A stretch of 64,000 bases of DNA from Funiculus sociatus GB2-C1 (GTDB lineage Bacteria > Cyanobacteriota > Cyanobacteriia > Cyanobacteriales > FACHB-T130): NCBI RefSeq assembly GCF_039962115.1, contig NZ_JAMPKJ010000019.1, positions 28,098 to 92,097 of the forward strand, given 5' to 3'. Both the position numbers and the translations under genes were made by a program. Shown piece after piece: positions 17,897-27,800 of this stretch. The notes beneath the pieces were generated by a model. It had not been told where the DNA came from, ran no database searches, and was given only the letters and a program-made list of their open reading frames with translations. The first letter of the stretch is position 1, and each line of letters begins with the position of its first letter.

Positions 17897-18475
17897 ATGT
17901 CCCTTGCTCCGTGGCGATCGCCCTTAGCCGGTGCCTTGCATCGCAATGACAGCCAGCCTCATTGCCGCTACTTGCAGTTAGCAACTGTTCGGGCTGATGG
18001 ACGGCCAGCCAACCGTACCGTCGTATTTCGGGGATTTCTACCAGACACCAACCAACTGAAATTCGTCATAGATTCCCGCAGCCAGAAACCAGAGGAAATT
18101 GAGCATCAGCCTTGGGGAGAAGCTTGCTGGTACTTCACCAACACCCGCGAACAATTTCGCCTCGCAGGTACACTAACCCTGGTACAACAAGAGCATCCCA
18201 ACCCAGCCCTACAACAAGCACGTCAAACCACCTGGAAAGACCTCTCAAATGCCGCTCGCGTGCAATTTGCGTGGCCAGCACCTCGCGAAACCAGAGCTGA
18301 TGCCGTCGCCTTTTCGCCACCGCCACCCGATTCAGCCCAACCACTAGCGAATTTTTGTCTCCTACTCCTCGAACCCTTGCAGGTAGATCATTTAGAATTG
18401 CGAGGCGAACCGCAAAATCGGTGGCTATACAGCCTAGATTCGCAAACCTGGACTACTCAAGCTGTGAATCCATAA
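17897..18475 (+). CDS. FMN-binding pyridoxamine 5'-phosphate oxidase-like flavoprotein
   Basis: The 192 residues match the PPOX-type split-barrel fold of the cyanobacterial/plant family often annotated as pyridoxamine 5'-phosphate oxidase-related, FMN-dependent: CRYLQLATVRADGRPANRTVVFRGF near the N terminus (FMN phosphate contact), then FVIDSRSQKPEEIEHQPWGEACWYF and RLAGTL. Substrate is not known; true PdxH activity is uncertain because several related families are haem- or flavin-utilisation proteins. It diverges from nrdJ and faces cysE across a bidirectional terminator. Confidence 0.82.
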   Translation: MSLAPWRSPLAGALHRNDSQPHCRYLQLATVRADGRPANRTVVFRGFLPDTNQLKFVIDSRSQKPEEIEHQPWGEACWYFTNTREQFRLAGTLTLVQQEHPNPALQQARQTTWKDLSNAARVQFAWPAPRETRADAVAFSPPPPDSAQPLANFCLLLLEPLQVDHLELRGEPQNRWLYSLDSQTWTTQAVNP

Positions 18476-18480
18476 AGCAT

Positions 18481-18514
18481 TAGAAGGCAAAAAAAATTGT
18501 TTTTTTGCCTTCTA
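18481..18514. terminator. Bidirectional rho-independent terminator
   Basis: TAGAAGGCAAAAAAA (18481-18495) and TTTTTTTGCCTTCTA (18500-18514) form a 15-bp perfect stem with an ATTG loop and A/T runs on both sides, between the convergent flavoprotein and cysE genes. It can serve both transcripts. Confidence 0.85.
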
Positions 18515-18531
18515 AATTTTCCTTATTGATA

Positions 18532-19299
18532 TTAGATACCAGCACCATCCAAGAATTGCTGAATCACCCCATCCTTAAGGCGACAACTGGGAGCCACAGA
18601 TGCTGGAGCATTCGATAAATTATTTGCCGCCACCAATTGAGCAGGAGTTGACGCATGAGCAGGTTGTTGATTTTGTAGCTCTTGCAACTGTTGTTCCAGC
18701 GACTCTAGGCGGTCTACCAAAGCGCGAATCACCGCTGCTTCAGAATCGGGCAAACTTCCATGTTCCAGCGGATTCACCCGGACACCTGAGCGATAGACAA
18801 TCCTACCCGGAACGCCGACCACCGTACAATCGGAAGGGACATCGCGCAAAACAACCGACCCAGCTCCGATGCGGACACTGTTGCCGATTTGGATATTACC
18901 CAGAACTTTAGCACCAGCACCCACCACGACATTTTCTCCTAGCGTGGGGTGACGCTTGCCGCCCTCCTTGCCAGTACCGCCCAGAGTAGCACCCTGATAA
19001 ATGAGAGCATAATCTCCCACAATTGCGGTTTCACCAATCACCACACCCATCCCGTGGTCAATAAAAACACTCCGTCCAATTACAGCACCGGGGTGAATTT
19101 CAATGCCAGTAAGAAAGCGAGCTAGTTGGGAAATCAATCGAGGGATGAAGGGAATTCCCAGGACGTATAGCCAATGAGCAAAGCGATGGAATACCAGCGC
19201 CTGCAAACCTGGATAGCAAAACAGAACCTCCAGCCAGTTGCGGGCGGCGGGGTCACGCTCGAAGATGATGCGAAAGTCAGCTATAAGCGTAGATAGCAC
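18532..19299 (-). CDS. cysE: Serine O-acetyltransferase
   Basis: Acetylates L-serine with acetyl-CoA, the first step of cysteine synthesis. The 255 residues contain the N-terminal helical region, then the left-handed beta-helix hexapeptide domain with catalytic residues in [13 protein letters not shown] and [28 protein letters not shown]. The C-terminal ~60 residues are a Gln-rich tail ([15 protein letters not shown]), longer than in E. coli CysE and usual for cyanobacterial SAT; feedback by cysteine is a family property not visible here. cysH of the same sulfur pathway is at 58.6 kb. Confidence 0.93.
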   Translation of the reverse strand: MLSTLIADFRIIFERDPAARNWLEVLFCYPGLQALVFHRFAHWLYVLGIPFIPRLISQLARFLTGIEIHPGAVIGRSVFIDHGMGVVIGETAIVGDYALIYQGATLGGTGKEGGKRHPTLGENVVVGAGAKVLGNIQIGNSVRIGAGSVVLRDVPSDCTVVGVPGRIVYRSGVRVNPLEHGSLPDSEAAVIRALVDRLESLEQQLQELQNQQPAHASTPAQLVAANNLSNAPASVAPSCRLKDGVIQQFLDGAGI

Positions 19300-19379
19300 A
19301 AGCGTTTACCAATTTTGGCAAAATAGACCATATCTATCATATCGTTCTCAGTGATTTTCCCGATCGGGGAAACCGAACC

Positions 19380-19432
19380 TAAAATTTTCCCTCGTTCCCA
19401 GGCATATACCCAGAGAACGAGGGAAAATTTTA
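19380..19432 (-). terminator. Long perfect inverted repeat between phoX and cysE
   Basis: Arms TAAAATTTTCCCTCGTTC (19380-19397) and GAACGAGGGAAAATTTTA (19415-19432), 18 bp without mismatch, loop 17 nt containing CCCAGG. It lies just past the phoX stop and before the cysE start, both minus-strand genes, so termination of phoX is the likely role. The CTCGTTCCCAGG core links it to the dispersed TTCCCAGG palindrome family found near 24.3, 44.7 and 50.8 kb. Confidence 0.7.
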
Positions 19433-19465
19433 TCTTTTGCCTTTTACATAACAGGCTTTTGCTTT

Positions 19466-21865
19466 TTAGACAAACCTGCCATTGGACTGTTTGCGGCGAA
19501 TGCCAATCACCGACGGACGTGGTGGCCCTTGAGGATTGCCCTCAATGTTGCTGGGCCAATTACTGCCACGAGGTACAGTGCGTCGTTGATTAAAGACACT
19601 GCTGCCAGTCAAGTCCAGAATCTCGATATCTCGGCTCAGGATTTGTTGGGGAGTAAATGGCACCTCTTCGCCGGGGTGCTGCACCGAAAGAATCAGCGTA
19701 TCCCCAATGAACGTTGGGCCAGTCAGTTCGCAACGCGGTGGGCCATAGGCAAAGGGTACGACTGCGCCAGCATCAGGCCCTGCGGTGGGAATGAAGAACA
19801 ACCAGTTATTGCCAAACACCCCAATCAAGTTAGAAGTTTCAACATTGAGATTAGAGTCAATCTGACTAGGCGAGTTAGCACCCACTACCCTATGGTCGAT
19901 GTTTAAGGGAGTTGCGGCAGCACCAACATCAAAACCATTGTGGGCGCTAGTAGACATATCGGTGACACCCCAGATGTTACCTTGGCCGTCAAACGCTAAG
20001 TTATCCACATTGGCGAAACCATCTCCAGGGTTGGCTCCCACTTCCCCACCTTTAGCAAATCGCTGCCAGCGGAAGGTGGTACCCGTGCCATCAGCACTAT
20101 CTTCAATAATCTTGAAAAGTTCCCCAGATGGCTGTGGCGCGTTAATGTCAGCGCTGTACTTAGAAACTACAAAGATCCGTGAGTCAGGATAGCCATCGCT
20201 GCCCGGAGCACCGTCTGTGTAGGCGATGAACACTTCTCTGGGATTGCGTGGATTAACTTCTAAGTCTTCAGGACGAGCCGTCGGAGTTCCGCCAACCAAG
20301 TTAGCAGCTAAAAAGGCATCCACTAGCACAGCACCCTGGCTGGTGTAGAAATCTGATAGCTTCTTACCTCGATAAGCAGGCAGAATCGTGGCTTCATTGG
20401 TTATGTCAACGCCCTGGAACACACTACCTTGTGCAGGGTCTTCAGTGGGGCCGAAGCGTCGTATTGGGGTACGACCATTGCGGGTCGCTTTGCCCAATGC
20501 GGCAATTTCCCTTGAGGCAAGAACTGAGGGAGGAATTGGATTGGTGGCGGTATTTAATCTCAGCGGAATCCATTCACCCGTACCGTTAGGGTTGTAACGG
20601 GCAACGTACAGAGTGCCGTCTTCAAATAAGCGACTGTTGTTCTTATCAGTGGGAGAGCTAACTCTACCGGAACTGACAAATTTCCAAGTGTGACCTCCGC
20701 GTCGGTCATCACCCATATAACCAATTAATTGTTTTCCAGCCTCAACCCGCATGGCAATATTTTCATGGCGGAAGCGACCTAAGGCCGTGTGTTTACGGGG
20801 GCGGAAATTGGGGTCTGCTGGGTCAATTTCGACCATATACCCGTATTTTTCCCCGACAAAACCAAAGGTAGCCCCGGTAGTGCCTGCAATATAACCCGTC
20901 TGTGTACCGTTGGCATTTACGGGTTCTGTTACTCCAACGAAGAAGGCGGTACTGGCTTGGAAGTTCTCTTCAGCAGATAGAATGGTTCCCCAAGGACTGG
21001 TGCCGCCAGAACAGTTGTATCCAGTGCCGATAATTTTGTTACCCAATCCATCTGAACTCAGAGGGAAGACTTGAGTAGCGGCTGGGCCAGTGCCAATTAG
21101 GTAATTTTGATCTCCTTGCTGGTAGCTCTTGGAACCCCAGGATGTGACATTTTTATACGCATCAGAACGTTGAGAGTTAATCCCTAAACCTGAGAGATGG
21201 TGGATGCGTCGATTTTTGGGATCACGGACAACAGAAAAGCGTCCGCCACGGTCTGCGCGGGCAATCCGAACGATAGAGCCACCCATGTTGTACAAAAATT
21301 CGCCCAAGAGTTCGATATTCGTTTTGTCACTCGGCAAATTTTGCCCAATGACCAAAGGGTACGATTCGGGGAATTGTGCTAAATCCTCTGAGCTGCCTGG
21401 AGCAGCAAGAGAAAATGGGTAGGAGACATATTCGTGGTTAACCCAAAGGTAGCCGTCGTTGGGGTTCCTACCATTAAGGGGAATAAAGCCGGTGTAGTCG
21501 TTGTTGTAACCAAAATATTCTTCTTGGTTAGGGAAGACGCGATCGCCCCAGCGTACAATTACATAACGTTCGTATTCCGGCGGCACTACAACATCATCAA
21601 GAATGTTGTAAGTTCCTAATCTAGGATCTGCTGATTTATTTATTACTGTTCCCTGACCAATTGCTGTTGCGTAATAGCTGTTCTGCTCTGTGTAAATTGG
21701 CAAAGGATGTGGCAGACGCAATGGCGTAAATTTCAGAGGCTGTATCGCTTCAGCGATGCCTGAATCAAGCCCAAAAATTCTGTTTTCTACAGCAGGAGCT
21801 AGTACCGCAGCACCAGCACTGGCTCCAAAGAAAACAAGTAGCTGCCTCCGACTAAGCTTAGACAT
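19466..21865 (-). CDS. phoX: PhoX-type alkaline phosphatase, Tat-exported
   Basis: Secreted calcium/iron-dependent phosphomonoesterase of the PhoX (DUF839) family that releases phosphate from organic esters outside the cytoplasmic membrane. The 799-residue protein begins with a twin-arginine signal (SRRQLLVFFGASAGAAVLAP, residues 5-24). Family features seen include WGDRVF, YLWVNHEYVSYPF, GTGYNCSGGTSPWGTILSAEENF and IAYTDG. The ATG is preceded by GAGGG at good spacing. About 250 bp upstream lies a three-repeat Pho box in the correct orientation (22113-22142), so induction by phosphate starvation through the PhoB/SphR-type regulator is likely. The family uses organic phosphate when free phosphate is scarce. 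Confidence 0.93.
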   Translation of the reverse strand: MSKLSRRQLLVFFGASAGAAVLAPAVENRIFGLDSGIAEAIQPLKFTPLRLPHPLPIYTEQNSYYATAIGQGTVINKSADPRLGTYNILDDVVVPPEYERYVIVRWGDRVFPNQEEYFGYNNDYTGFIPLNGRNPNDGYLWVNHEYVSYPFSLAAPGSSEDLAQFPESYPLVIGQNLPSDKTNIELLGEFLYNMGGSIVRIARADRGGRFSVVRDPKNRRIHHLSGLGINSQRSDAYKNVTSWGSKSYQQGDQNYLIGTGPAATQVFPLSSDGLGNKIIGTGYNCSGGTSPWGTILSAEENFQASTAFFVGVTEPVNANGTQTGYIAGTTGATFGFVGEKYGYMVEIDPADPNFRPRKHTALGRFRHENIAMRVEAGKQLIGYMGDDRRGGHTWKFVSSGRVSSPTDKNNSRLFEDGTLYVARYNPNGTGEWIPLRLNTATNPIPPSVLASREIAALGKATRNGRTPIRRFGPTEDPAQGSVFQGVDITNEATILPAYRGKKLSDFYTSQGAVLVDAFLAANLVGGTPTARPEDLEVNPRNPREVFIAYTDGAPGSDGYPDSRIFVVSKYSADINAPQPSGELFKIIEDSADGTGTTFRWQRFAKGGEVGANPGDGFANVDNLAFDGQGNIWGVTDMSTSAHNGFDVGAAATPLNIDHRVVGANSPSQIDSNLNVETSNLIGVFGNNWLFFIPTAGPDAGAVVPFAYGPPRCELTGPTFIGDTLILSVQHPGEEVPFTPQQILSRDIEILDLTGSSVFNQRRTVPRGSNWPSNIEGNPQGPPRPSVIGIRRKQSNGRFV

Positions 21866-22112
21866 GAAAAACCCTCATTAAGGAATCGCAAGACTGACGC
21901 ACAAAAAATGCTGGGAACTTATAGTCAAGTCACAGCAATTATGTCAACCGCTAGTTAACACACCATTACCTAACAACATCGGTGTGGTTTGAGCTGGGAT
22001 AGGAATAATACCTACTGCGCGCTTTCCTTAACACAGGTGACGGCTCCCTCCACGCCCGACTGGTAAAAATCATTTGCGTGTTTACACGCACACCATAAAT
22101 ACTACTTACGTA

Positions 22113-22142
22113 AAATTAAGGTTGTTTAATGAGTTGGTTAAT
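22113..22142 (-). promoter_or_regulatory. Pho box facing phoX (three repeats)
   Basis: Read on the minus strand, three 8-mers with exactly 11-bp periodicity: ATTAACCA (22142-22135), CATTAAAC (22131-22124) and CTTAATTT (22120-22113), separated by 3 bp. This matches the cyanobacterial Pho-box design (tandem YTTAAYYW-like octamers, 3-bp spacers) bound by the response regulator SphR/PhoB. Confidence 0.75.
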
Positions 22143-22211
22143 AAAAAATTAACAAGACATAAAGTTCTTAAGAAGCTTTGAAAATCAGAATAGAACATCG
22201 ATTTAGAACTT

Positions 22212-22241
22212 CTTAACCTTCTATTAAAGCTTACTTAATGT
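22212..22241 (+). promoter_or_regulatory. Pho box facing the PEP-CTERM gene (three repeats)
   Basis: Plus-strand octamers CTTAACCT (22212-22219), ATTAAAGC (22223-22230) and CTTAATGT (22234-22241), again with 11-bp period and 3-bp spacers, 120 bp before the ATG at 22361. The first repeat is a perfect match to the cyanobacterial Pho-box octamer. Confidence 0.75.
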
Positions 22242-22360
22242 TTAATGCTTTTAATCTAAGTACGTCAGTAAATATACTAGACTTGATTTGAGTCAAGCTG
22301 CTAAAAATTAGCAGCAGATAAAGCGATCGCGTTTAAACCTAAGCAAATAAGGAGTAACAA

Positions 22361-23191
22361 ATGAGGGGCATTACCTATTTTACTACGCTTGCACTGTTTG
22401 CAAGTGTAGCCTTGCCTGATGCAGCAAATGCTGTAATTTTAAATGGCGGATTTGAAGAAGGCTTCGCTAGCTGGCAAACCCTAGGCGACTACAGAATAGA
22501 AAATTCTGCTTTTGGAAGTGGAACAGTACAAGGAAATTCTCAAGTTTTTCTATCAACTGCTTACCGCGAAGTGATTGGTTTTGATAATAACTCAATTGAA
22601 ATTTTTGGTGGGGATGCAGCGCCTGTTGCCTTCATCTCTGGCTTTGCTGAAGAATCTAGTTTAGAGGGATTCCTGGGTTTCTCAACATTTTTAGGAGATA
22701 AGTCTTTATATGATATTGCTACAGCAGAACCTATTGAGGGCTCGGCAATAAAACAGACTTTTAGAGCAGGTTCTGGACAGGTTTTATCTTTCTCTTGGAA
22801 TTTTCTCACAAATGAGTCTGTTGGGGAAGCGGCTGTTGACGATCTTACCTATCCTGACTTCAATGACTTTGCTTTTGTATCCCTAAAGTCAAACTCTGGC
22901 ACCCAACTTTTCACCTTGGCAGATACAATTTCAGAATTTCAAAGTTCTTCTACTAGCCTTGCTAATGAGACTGGATTTAAGACTTTCTCTTACAAGATTC
23001 CAACTTCTGGGGAATATACATTAGGAATTGGGGTTGTGGATGTAGGAGAGCCAACACGTATTTCAGCTTTGTTGATTGATAAGGCGCAAGTTGTTCCGGA
23101 GACTACACCTACGCTGGGTATGCTACTTTTTGGAGTGGGAACAGTTTCGATGTTGAAGCGGGGTAAGAAAAAAAGAGATTTTGTTTCTTAG
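22361..23191 (+). CDS. PEP-CTERM-type secreted protein, probable Pho regulon member
   Basis: The 276-residue protein has a Sec signal peptide (MRGITYFTTLALFASVALPDAANA), a beta-rich body beginning with ILNGGFEEGFASWQTLGDY, a pattern typical of secreted carbohydrate-binding-like domains of PEP-CTERM proteins, and a C-terminal sorting signal: VPETTPTLGMLLFGVG, hydrophobic helix, then basic KRGKKKR. Such tails are processed by exosortase and the proteins end up on the surface or in exopolysaccharide. A strong AAGGAG site precedes the ATG, and a Pho box lies 120 bp upstream, so expression under phosphate limitation is inferred. No enzymatic motif is recognised. Confidence 0.82.
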   Translation: MRGITYFTTLALFASVALPDAANAVILNGGFEEGFASWQTLGDYRIENSAFGSGTVQGNSQVFLSTAYREVIGFDNNSIEIFGGDAAPVAFISGFAEESSLEGFLGFSTFLGDKSLYDIATAEPIEGSAIKQTFRAGSGQVLSFSWNFLTNESVGEAAVDDLTYPDFNDFAFVSLKSNSGTQLFTLADTISEFQSSSTSLANETGFKTFSYKIPTSGEYTLGIGVVDVGEPTRISALLIDKAQVVPETTPTLGMLLFGVGTVSMLKRGKKKRDFVS

Positions 23192-23219
23192 ATTTAGATT
23201 TTAACTGTTGTTGCCTGTT

Positions 23220-23253
23220 GTAGGGGTGCAATTAATTGCGCTCCTACTTTTTT
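23220..23253 (+). terminator. Rho-independent terminator of the PEP-CTERM gene
   Basis: GTAGGGGTGCAATT (23220-23233) pairs with AATTGCGCTCCTAC (23234-23247) with two non-Watson-Crick positions, followed by TTTTTTA. It lies 29 bp after the stop codon. Confidence 0.75.
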
Positions 23254-23384
23254 ATCGTTTTTTTCGGTTACAGGCTTTGATTATCGCGATGGCTGATAAA
23301 GTAAATATAGGTTGGATTTCACCAAGGTAGCTTTTTAATAAAGATAATGTTTCTAAGGCAGAGGAAAATTCTATATAAATAATT

Positions 23385-24213
23385 ATTTTTGGGGTAGTCC
23401 TGCATAGTAATGATAATTGGGTTATAATTTTAATTATTTAAAATAACTTAATTCTTAGCTTATGCAATGTCCCAAATGCGACTCTCGATACGTTGTAAAA
23501 AATGGTCATACTCACACTGGTAAACAAAATTTTAAATGTCGAGATTGTGGCAGACAATTTGTCACAACTCCCAGTCATCAGCCTGTTTCCAAATCAACCA
23601 GAGAGTTGATAGATCGGCTATTACTAGAAAAAATCTCTTTAGCTGGAATCGTCAGAGCTACAGGAGTTTCCGAACGCTGGCTACAGTACTATGTCAATCA
23701 AAAATTAGGAGCAGTCAAAAGAGAAGTGCAAGTAACCTCAAAAAAAAAAGGCAAATTAATAATTCAATGTGATGAAATGTGGTCATTTGTAGGCTGTAAG
23801 GGTAACAAGCAGTGGATTTGGTTGGCAATTGATATATTGACTAAGGAAATTGTAGGAGTATATATTGGTAAAAGAGATGAAAGTGGTGCGATAGGATTGT
23901 GGGGTTCTTTACCAGCAATTTACCGTCAATGCGCTGTCAGCTATACAGACTTTTGGAGTGCTTATCAAATAGTTTTTCCTAAAAAAAGACACAAATCAGT
24001 ATCCAAGGATACTGGCAAAACAAACTATATAGAAAGATTTAATAATACGATGAGACAAAGAATATCGCGGCTGGTAAGAAAAACTCTTTCATTCTCTAAA
24101 AAACTCTCAAATCATATAGGAGCTATCTGGTATTTTATTCATGAGTATAACGCCAGTTTATCTATAGAGCTAAAAGCTTAATTATCATTACTATGCAGGA
24201 CTACCATTTTTGG
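23385..24213 (+). mobile_element. IS1-family insertion sequence with 8-bp target duplication
   Basis: The element runs from 23393 to 24205 (813 bp), bounded by perfect 26-bp terminal inverted repeats (23393-23418 and 24180-24205, beginning GGTAGTCCTGCATAGTAATG). It is flanked by the direct repeat ATTTTTGG at 23385-23392 and 24206-24213, the 8-bp duplication typical of IS1. The single transposase frame is intact. Perfect ends and duplication indicate a recent insertion, here in a gene-free spacer. Confidence 0.95.
23462..24181 (+). CDS. IS1-family transposase, single frame
   Basis: The 239-residue protein has the N-terminal zinc finger of IS1 InsA (CPKCDSRYVVKNG...FKCRDCGRQF), a helix-turn-helix region (SLAGIVRATGVSERWLQYYV) and the catalytic DDE part with Asp in IIQCDEMWSFV, Asp in SYTDFWSAY and Glu in NYIERFNNTMRQR. 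Unlike E. coli IS1, where InsA and InsB are joined by frameshifting, here both parts are in one continuous frame, as in other single-ORF members of the family. Confidence 0.93.
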   Translation: MQCPKCDSRYVVKNGHTHTGKQNFKCRDCGRQFVTTPSHQPVSKSTRELIDRLLLEKISLAGIVRATGVSERWLQYYVNQKLGAVKREVQVTSKKKGKLIIQCDEMWSFVGCKGNKQWIWLAIDILTKEIVGVYIGKRDESGAIGLWGSLPAIYRQCAVSYTDFWSAYQIVFPKKRHKSVSKDTGKTNYIERFNNTMRQRISRLVRKTLSFSKKLSNHIGAIWYFIHEYNASLSIELKA

Positions 24214-24318
24214 TTCGTTGCTGCCCTACTCAACTTATACTTAACTAAATATTTTATGATAGAGGTGTCACTACAATTATTGGAAAAAATAGATGAGGCT
24301 ATAGCCTTATCGTTCGCA

Positions 24319-24340
24319 TTCCCAGGTTCTAGCCTGGGAA
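24319..24340. repeat. TTCCCAGG palindrome, copy near 24.3 kb
   Basis: TTCCCAGG (24319-24326) and CCTGGGAA (24333-24340) around a TTCTAG loop, within CATTCCCAGGTTCTAGCC and GGGAACGAG. Same family as 44695-44720 (best copy), 44815-44839 and the two degenerate copies at 50.8-50.9 kb. It lies just downstream of the hypothetical gene ending at 24357. Confidence 0.75.
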
Positions 24341-24356
24341 CGAGAAAGAAGTTAGC

Positions 24357-24800
24357 TTAATCATCTCGAAACCCGGGATCGTCTTCGAGTCTGATTCTGC
24401 TTCGTGTAGGAGCAATGTTTGTAGGTGAAACAGAAGAGTTGTCAAAACCTAGCAGCAATCCAGAAGTAATAAAATATCGAGTCCAACGATGTATTCTAGG
24501 GTCTTGTTGCCAATCTGAACGAGAAACTTTTGAAAACAGAACTGGGACGATTTGTCCTTTAACGTCGCCGAAAACTCGGAGATAAATTTGGGTAGTCTCC
24601 GGGCTTTGTGATAATTCTTGGTCGATAGAGATAGTGGCTACGGTTTCTGCTTCTTCGACAACGTTTTCATAAGGTTGATTGGAGTTGGGGCTGAGGAAGA
24701 GATCGATTTTCGTAGATTCAGATAAAGCTGGGGAAGCGATCGCGCCCAAACTACTTAAAATTGAAAATGTCGTTAAAATTCGCCAGATGCGGATAACCAT
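24357..24800 (-). CDS. Hypothetical exported protein
   Basis: A 147-residue protein not recognised as a known family. It starts with a probable Sec signal peptide (MVIRIWRILTTFSILSSLGAIASPALS). The mature part contains TIDLFL-like and QIYLRVFGDVKGQIVPVLFSKVSRSDWQQDP segments, then RIHRWTRYFITSGLLLGFD and an acidic, Arg-rich tail. It is monocistronic, downstream of (and opposite to) the IS1-family insertion, and ends beside a TTCCCAGG palindrome. Confidence 0.55.
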   Translation of the reverse strand: MVIRIWRILTTFSILSSLGAIASPALSESTKIDLFLSPNSNQPYENVVEEAETVATISIDQELSQSPETTQIYLRVFGDVKGQIVPVLFSKVSRSDWQQDPRIHRWTRYFITSGLLLGFDNSSVSPTNIAPTRSRIRLEDDPGFRDD

Positions 24801-24897
24801 TGCTTTTATTCATTATCAAGGTTTACACAGAGTAGCACTCTCAAGATTAAGGATTCAGTAAAGTTTGATTAATTCTAAATAAAACTGTTGTTTATCT

Positions 24898-27800
24898 TTA
24901 AATCTGCCGAATGGGAATTTTAATTGCAAATTCTGTACCCTTTCCAGGCGCACTTATACAGTTCAATTCGCCTCCGTGTTTTTCGACAATAATTTGATAA
25001 CTAATTGACAAACCAAGTCCAGTGCCTTTGCCTACTGGTTTGGTAGTAAAGAAGGGATTAAACAGTTGTTGTTTCATTGCTTGTGTCATCCCAGTCCCGT
25101 TGTCTGCAATCCGAATCACAACTTGATTGTTGTTTTGCACTTTGGTAGAAATCCGAATTGTGGGGATTGGGGACTGGGAAGAATCTTTTCCAGCACCTAA
25201 TGCCAAGTCACAAGTCTCCAGTTCCAAAGCATCAATGGCATTGGCAATCAGATTCATAAATACTTGGTTCAACTGTCCAGCGTAGCACTCTACCTGCGGC
25301 AGGTTGCCGTATTCTTTGATTAGTTGAATGCCGGGGTAATCGGTCTTAGCTTTCAGACGATTTTGCAGAATTAGTAGGGTGCTATCAATACCTTCGTGAA
25401 TATCAACTGCCTTCATTTCTGCTTCATCGAGTCGTGAGAAATTACGCAGAGATAAGATAATTTGACGAATGCGTTCAGCACCGACTTTCATTGAAGACAG
25501 CATTTTGGGTAGGTCTTCGATGAGGAAATCTACATCGATTGCTTCTATCTCGTCTCGAATTTCCGCAGTGGGATTAGGATAGTTTTTGTTATAGAGATGT
25601 AGTAGGTTAAGCAGGTCTTGGATGTAATTATCAGTGTGAATCAGATTACCGTAGATGAAGTTGACAGGGTTGTTAATTTCGTGGGCGATCCCAGCAACTA
25701 GCTGTCCTAAGCTGGACATTTTTTCGGTTTGCACGAGTTGGGCTTGGGTTTGCTGGAGTTCGTATAGGGTTTGTTCTAGTTTGGTTGCTTGTTCTTGGAA
25801 TTGTCGGGCGGCGGTACGGGTAGCGGCGTAGAGTTCGGCTTGGTTAATAGCGATCGCAAGGTTATCTGTAACGGCACAAAGCAGTTCTACTTCGGCATCG
25901 CTCCAAGCTCTCGGTGTAGAATTACTACAAATAATAACGCCGATAGTGCCTGAGAGAGTTTGAATTGGCAGCACTAATATCGAGGCATAATTAAGAGAGC
26001 GCATAAGTTCCTGCCAGACGCGATCGCTTTCTTTGTAGACATCATCCATCCGCAGTATTTCCAGATCCAACAGTTTTTCCGCGATTAGCCCCACCACCGC
26101 CGCCGGGTAGTAACCTCTAGAATCGGGAAGATCCGGAAGTCGATCTTCCTTAATCACCTCCCAACCAGGTTCTTCTCTGTCATGGTAATACCAGGCGAAG
26201 CCACAGCGCTCAATCTGCAATAAGCTGCGGATTTCTTGCACTGTTGTTTCCAGAACTGTGTCCAGGTTGAGAGTGTTGCGAATTTGGGTAGTGATACGGT
26301 TTAGCAAATTTTCCCGGTTGGCTTTTTCTCTCAGCCGTACTTCCGATTGTCGTAGTGCTTCCTCAGCAGCTTTGCTTTGGTTAATATTAGTCATAGTGCC
26401 GATATAGCTTTTCAATCCCTCTGACCCGATTTCAGCTGCTGCTTGAGCTAAAACCCAAGTTACCAAGCCATCGGCTCGAATCAGCCGAAACTCGGATTGA
26501 AAAGGTAAATTATCCGTTACTGCTTGATGCCATTGGGAATATACGCGATCGCGATCGTCAGGATGTAGGGCTTTTATCCAACCGTCTCCCAGTGTTCCTT
26601 CTTTTGTTAGTCCAGTAATCTCACGCCATTGCTGGTTAGCATACACAGAGTTTCCTCGCGCATCTGTGCGAAATATCACTACTGGGGACAATTTAGCTAA
26701 TATTTGATATCGTTGTTCGCTTGAGCGCAGTGCATCTTCAGTGGCTTTGCGTTCTGTGATGTCTGTAATCATCCCCAAAGTACCCAAATACTCACCTTGT
26801 GAGTCTAAGATGGGTTTTGTGGAAACAATTGCCCACATAGGAGAGCCATCTTTGCGAGTGAATTTGAAATCATGGTTTTCCTTAATGCCTTGGCGACGAC
26901 GTTCCACATTTGCGGATGCGATCGCCTTTCCCTCATCATCCATAAAATCAAACAGCGGCTTATCCTGCATTTCTTGGGCGCTGTAGCCCAACATTTCTGC
27001 CATTCTGGGATTGACAAAGCTGGTCTTGTTATTACTGTCAATAATCCAAACGCCTTCTAAGCTCGTTTCAATAATGCGACGATAACGCTCCTCAGATTCT
27101 CGCAATGCAATCTCTGTCTGTTTGCGTTCAGCGACCTCGGCTTTTAAACGATTAATCGCATTTTTTAAGATATTTGTACGTTCTTCTACTCTAATTTCTA
27201 AGGTTTCATTCGACTGTTTCAAAGCTGCTTCTGCTATCTGGCGCTCTGTAATGTCGAGAATAACAGCTAAAAATACTGATTCTCCATTTTGCACAATCAG
27301 TTGTAGGTGTACTTCTACTGGATAGAGACTGCCATCAGCACGCTGGTGGACTGTTTGAAACTGTAGTTTTTCTTGCTCGTGTTGCAGCAAAGGCGCAATC
27401 AAGTTACAAAAAAAAGCTTCATCTAGTTCTGGATCGATGTCAAGGGGTGTAAGAGTTCGCATCTTTTCCAGAGAATAGCCCAGGTTGCGCCTAGCACCCG
27501 CGTTAACATACTGAAAGCGAAGAGTTTTGGCATTAACAATATAAATTTCGTTTAAGCTTGCTTCAACTGCATTTAACAGTAGCAAACGTTCAGCTTCAGT
27601 TTGCTTGCGATCGCTAATATCAACACAGGAACCAATGTAACCTCCAAAGCTGCCATCCGGTAGAAACCGAGGCGTTCCTGTATCCCAAATCCAGCGGTAC
27701 TCGCCATCAGCACGCAAAAGGCGGTATTCCATCTGGAATTTTTCACGGGCATCAAAGGCTGTAATATAAATATCTAAACAATGCTGCAAATCCTCTGGAT

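Larger units (their letters stand above)
21866..22360. other. Divergent 495-bp promoter region between phoX and the PEP-CTERM gene
   Basis: Holds the two Pho boxes described separately. The left 200 bp (21866-22080), the likely phoX leader, contains no gene or clear structure. The right part contains an HIP1 octamer (22323) and the ribosome-binding site AAGGAG for the gene at 22361. CTTAAGAA near 22167 may be an extra degenerate Pho half-site. Confidence 0.6.
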
